A stretch of DNA of 64,000 nt, from contig NZ_JAANYN010000002.1 in NCBI RefSeq assembly GCF_011290685.1, positions 248,001 to 312,000 of the forward strand, in the 5' to 3' direction. A program made the position numbers and the translations under genes. A model generated the notes under the pieces. That model did no database searches and was not told where the DNA came from. It saw nothing but the letters and a program-made list of their open reading frames with translations. Shown here one piece after another: positions 63,754 through 64,000 of the stretch. This DNA comes from Cyclobacterium plantarum (GTDB lineage Bacteria; Bacteroidota; Bacteroidia; Cytophagales; Cyclobacteriaceae). Each line of letters opens with the position of its first letter. The stretch's first letter is position 1.

Positions 63754-63999
63754 TTACACCAATTTTCTAATACAAATAGGATTACATATTATTTCAAAAA
63801 TCGCATTATAATAACGGCTCAGAATAGAATTTGACCTTGTTCCAATATATCTTTTGAAAATAATCAAAAACGCTTTGTTTGAAATACCTTTTCTATGCAA
63901 AAAATATTTATAAAGTTTTTCATATAGGAATCTATCGGTTAAATGATTAATCCTTTTAGAACTATTAAAATCGTGAACTCTTCGGATAGCAACTGGATA
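63754..63999 (-). CDS. C-terminal part of an exopolysaccharide-cluster gene, cut by the window edge
   Basis: On the minus strand an open frame runs in from beyond base 64000 and ends in TAA at 63754-63756. The 81 visible residues begin YPVAIRRVHDFNSSKRIN and end ICNPICIRKLV. They are basic, with a moderately hydrophobic stretch near AFLIIFKRYIGT. No family is recognisable from this piece. Its stop lies one base from the next ATG, so it belongs to the same operon. The frame is too short for reliable naming. Confidence 0.7.
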   Translation of the reverse strand, partial: YPVAIRRVHDFNSSKRINHLTDRFLYEKLYKYFLHRKGISNKAFLIIFKRYIGTRSNSILSRYYNAIFEIICNPICIRKLV

Positions 64000-64000
64000 G

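Noticed and set aside
1-64000. CRISPR array, insertion sequence or integrated element
   Set aside because: No regular direct repeats with spacers, no transposase or integrase frame, and no flanking duplication were seen.

Overview
The window looks like chromosome from a marine or soil Bacteroidota, most likely order Cytophagales, family Cyclobacteriaceae (Cyclobacterium, Algoriphagus and Echinicola relatives). The evidence is a SusC/SusD pair, a hybrid two-component regulator with reg_prop repeats, several short Bacteroidota-type lipoproteins, A-rich leaders instead of strong Shine-Dalgarno sites, one TAnnTTTG/TTTG promoter, and a Bacteroides-type ECF sigma factor. No tRNA, rRNA, CRISPR array, transposase or phage was found.

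Layout. (1) 1-8.3 kb: nitrite assimilation. It holds a rubredoxin-tailed protein, a small unknown protein, siroheme methyltransferase cobA, nirB and nirD, then a NarX-like nitrate/nitrite sensor kinase and a NarL-like regulator. One 10-mer, TTTTTACGTA, occurs twice in tandem before nirB and once before the kinase. (2) 8.4-17.4 kb: a minus-strand run joining a flavin oxidoreductase and a membrane polyferredoxin to three glycosyltransferases and a lipoprotein, preceded by an orphan PAS kinase. This is the least explained cluster. (3) 17.9-32.4 kb: sialic acid use. It holds a sialidase lipoprotein, a mutarotase-symporter fusion, N-acetylneuraminate lyase, SusD, SusC and a divergent hybrid regulator. 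(4) 32.4-33.9 kb: a non-coding stretch with stacked palindromes and one 48-residue membrane protein gene. (5) 33.9-52.8 kb: mostly housekeeping and stress genes. They include PspC, MsrAB, a LytS/LytR-type pair divergent from a TonB-dependent receptor, a GH130 lipoprotein, an OmpA-family protein, a deoxyhypusine-synthase homologue, OmpH/Skp, a histone-deacetylase-like enzyme, a Tat-exported RspA-like enzyme, and mgsA-pfkA. (6) 52.3-64 kb: an orphan ECF sigma factor beside a minus-strand exopolysaccharide cluster. It has a deacetylase, two paralogous multi-pass membrane proteins, four GT4 and two GT2 enzymes, a PF11316-type transferase and a gene cut by the window edge. From about 61 kb the DNA becomes clearly more A/T-rich.

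How the parts work together. Region 1 would let the cell sense nitrate or nitrite and reduce nitrite to ammonium. Region 3 would release, import and cleave sialic acid, and it probably answers its ligand through the adjacent regulator. The LytTR pair probably controls its divergent receptor through a direct repeat with a 21-bp period. Functional calls rest on reading protein motifs; no database search was possible.
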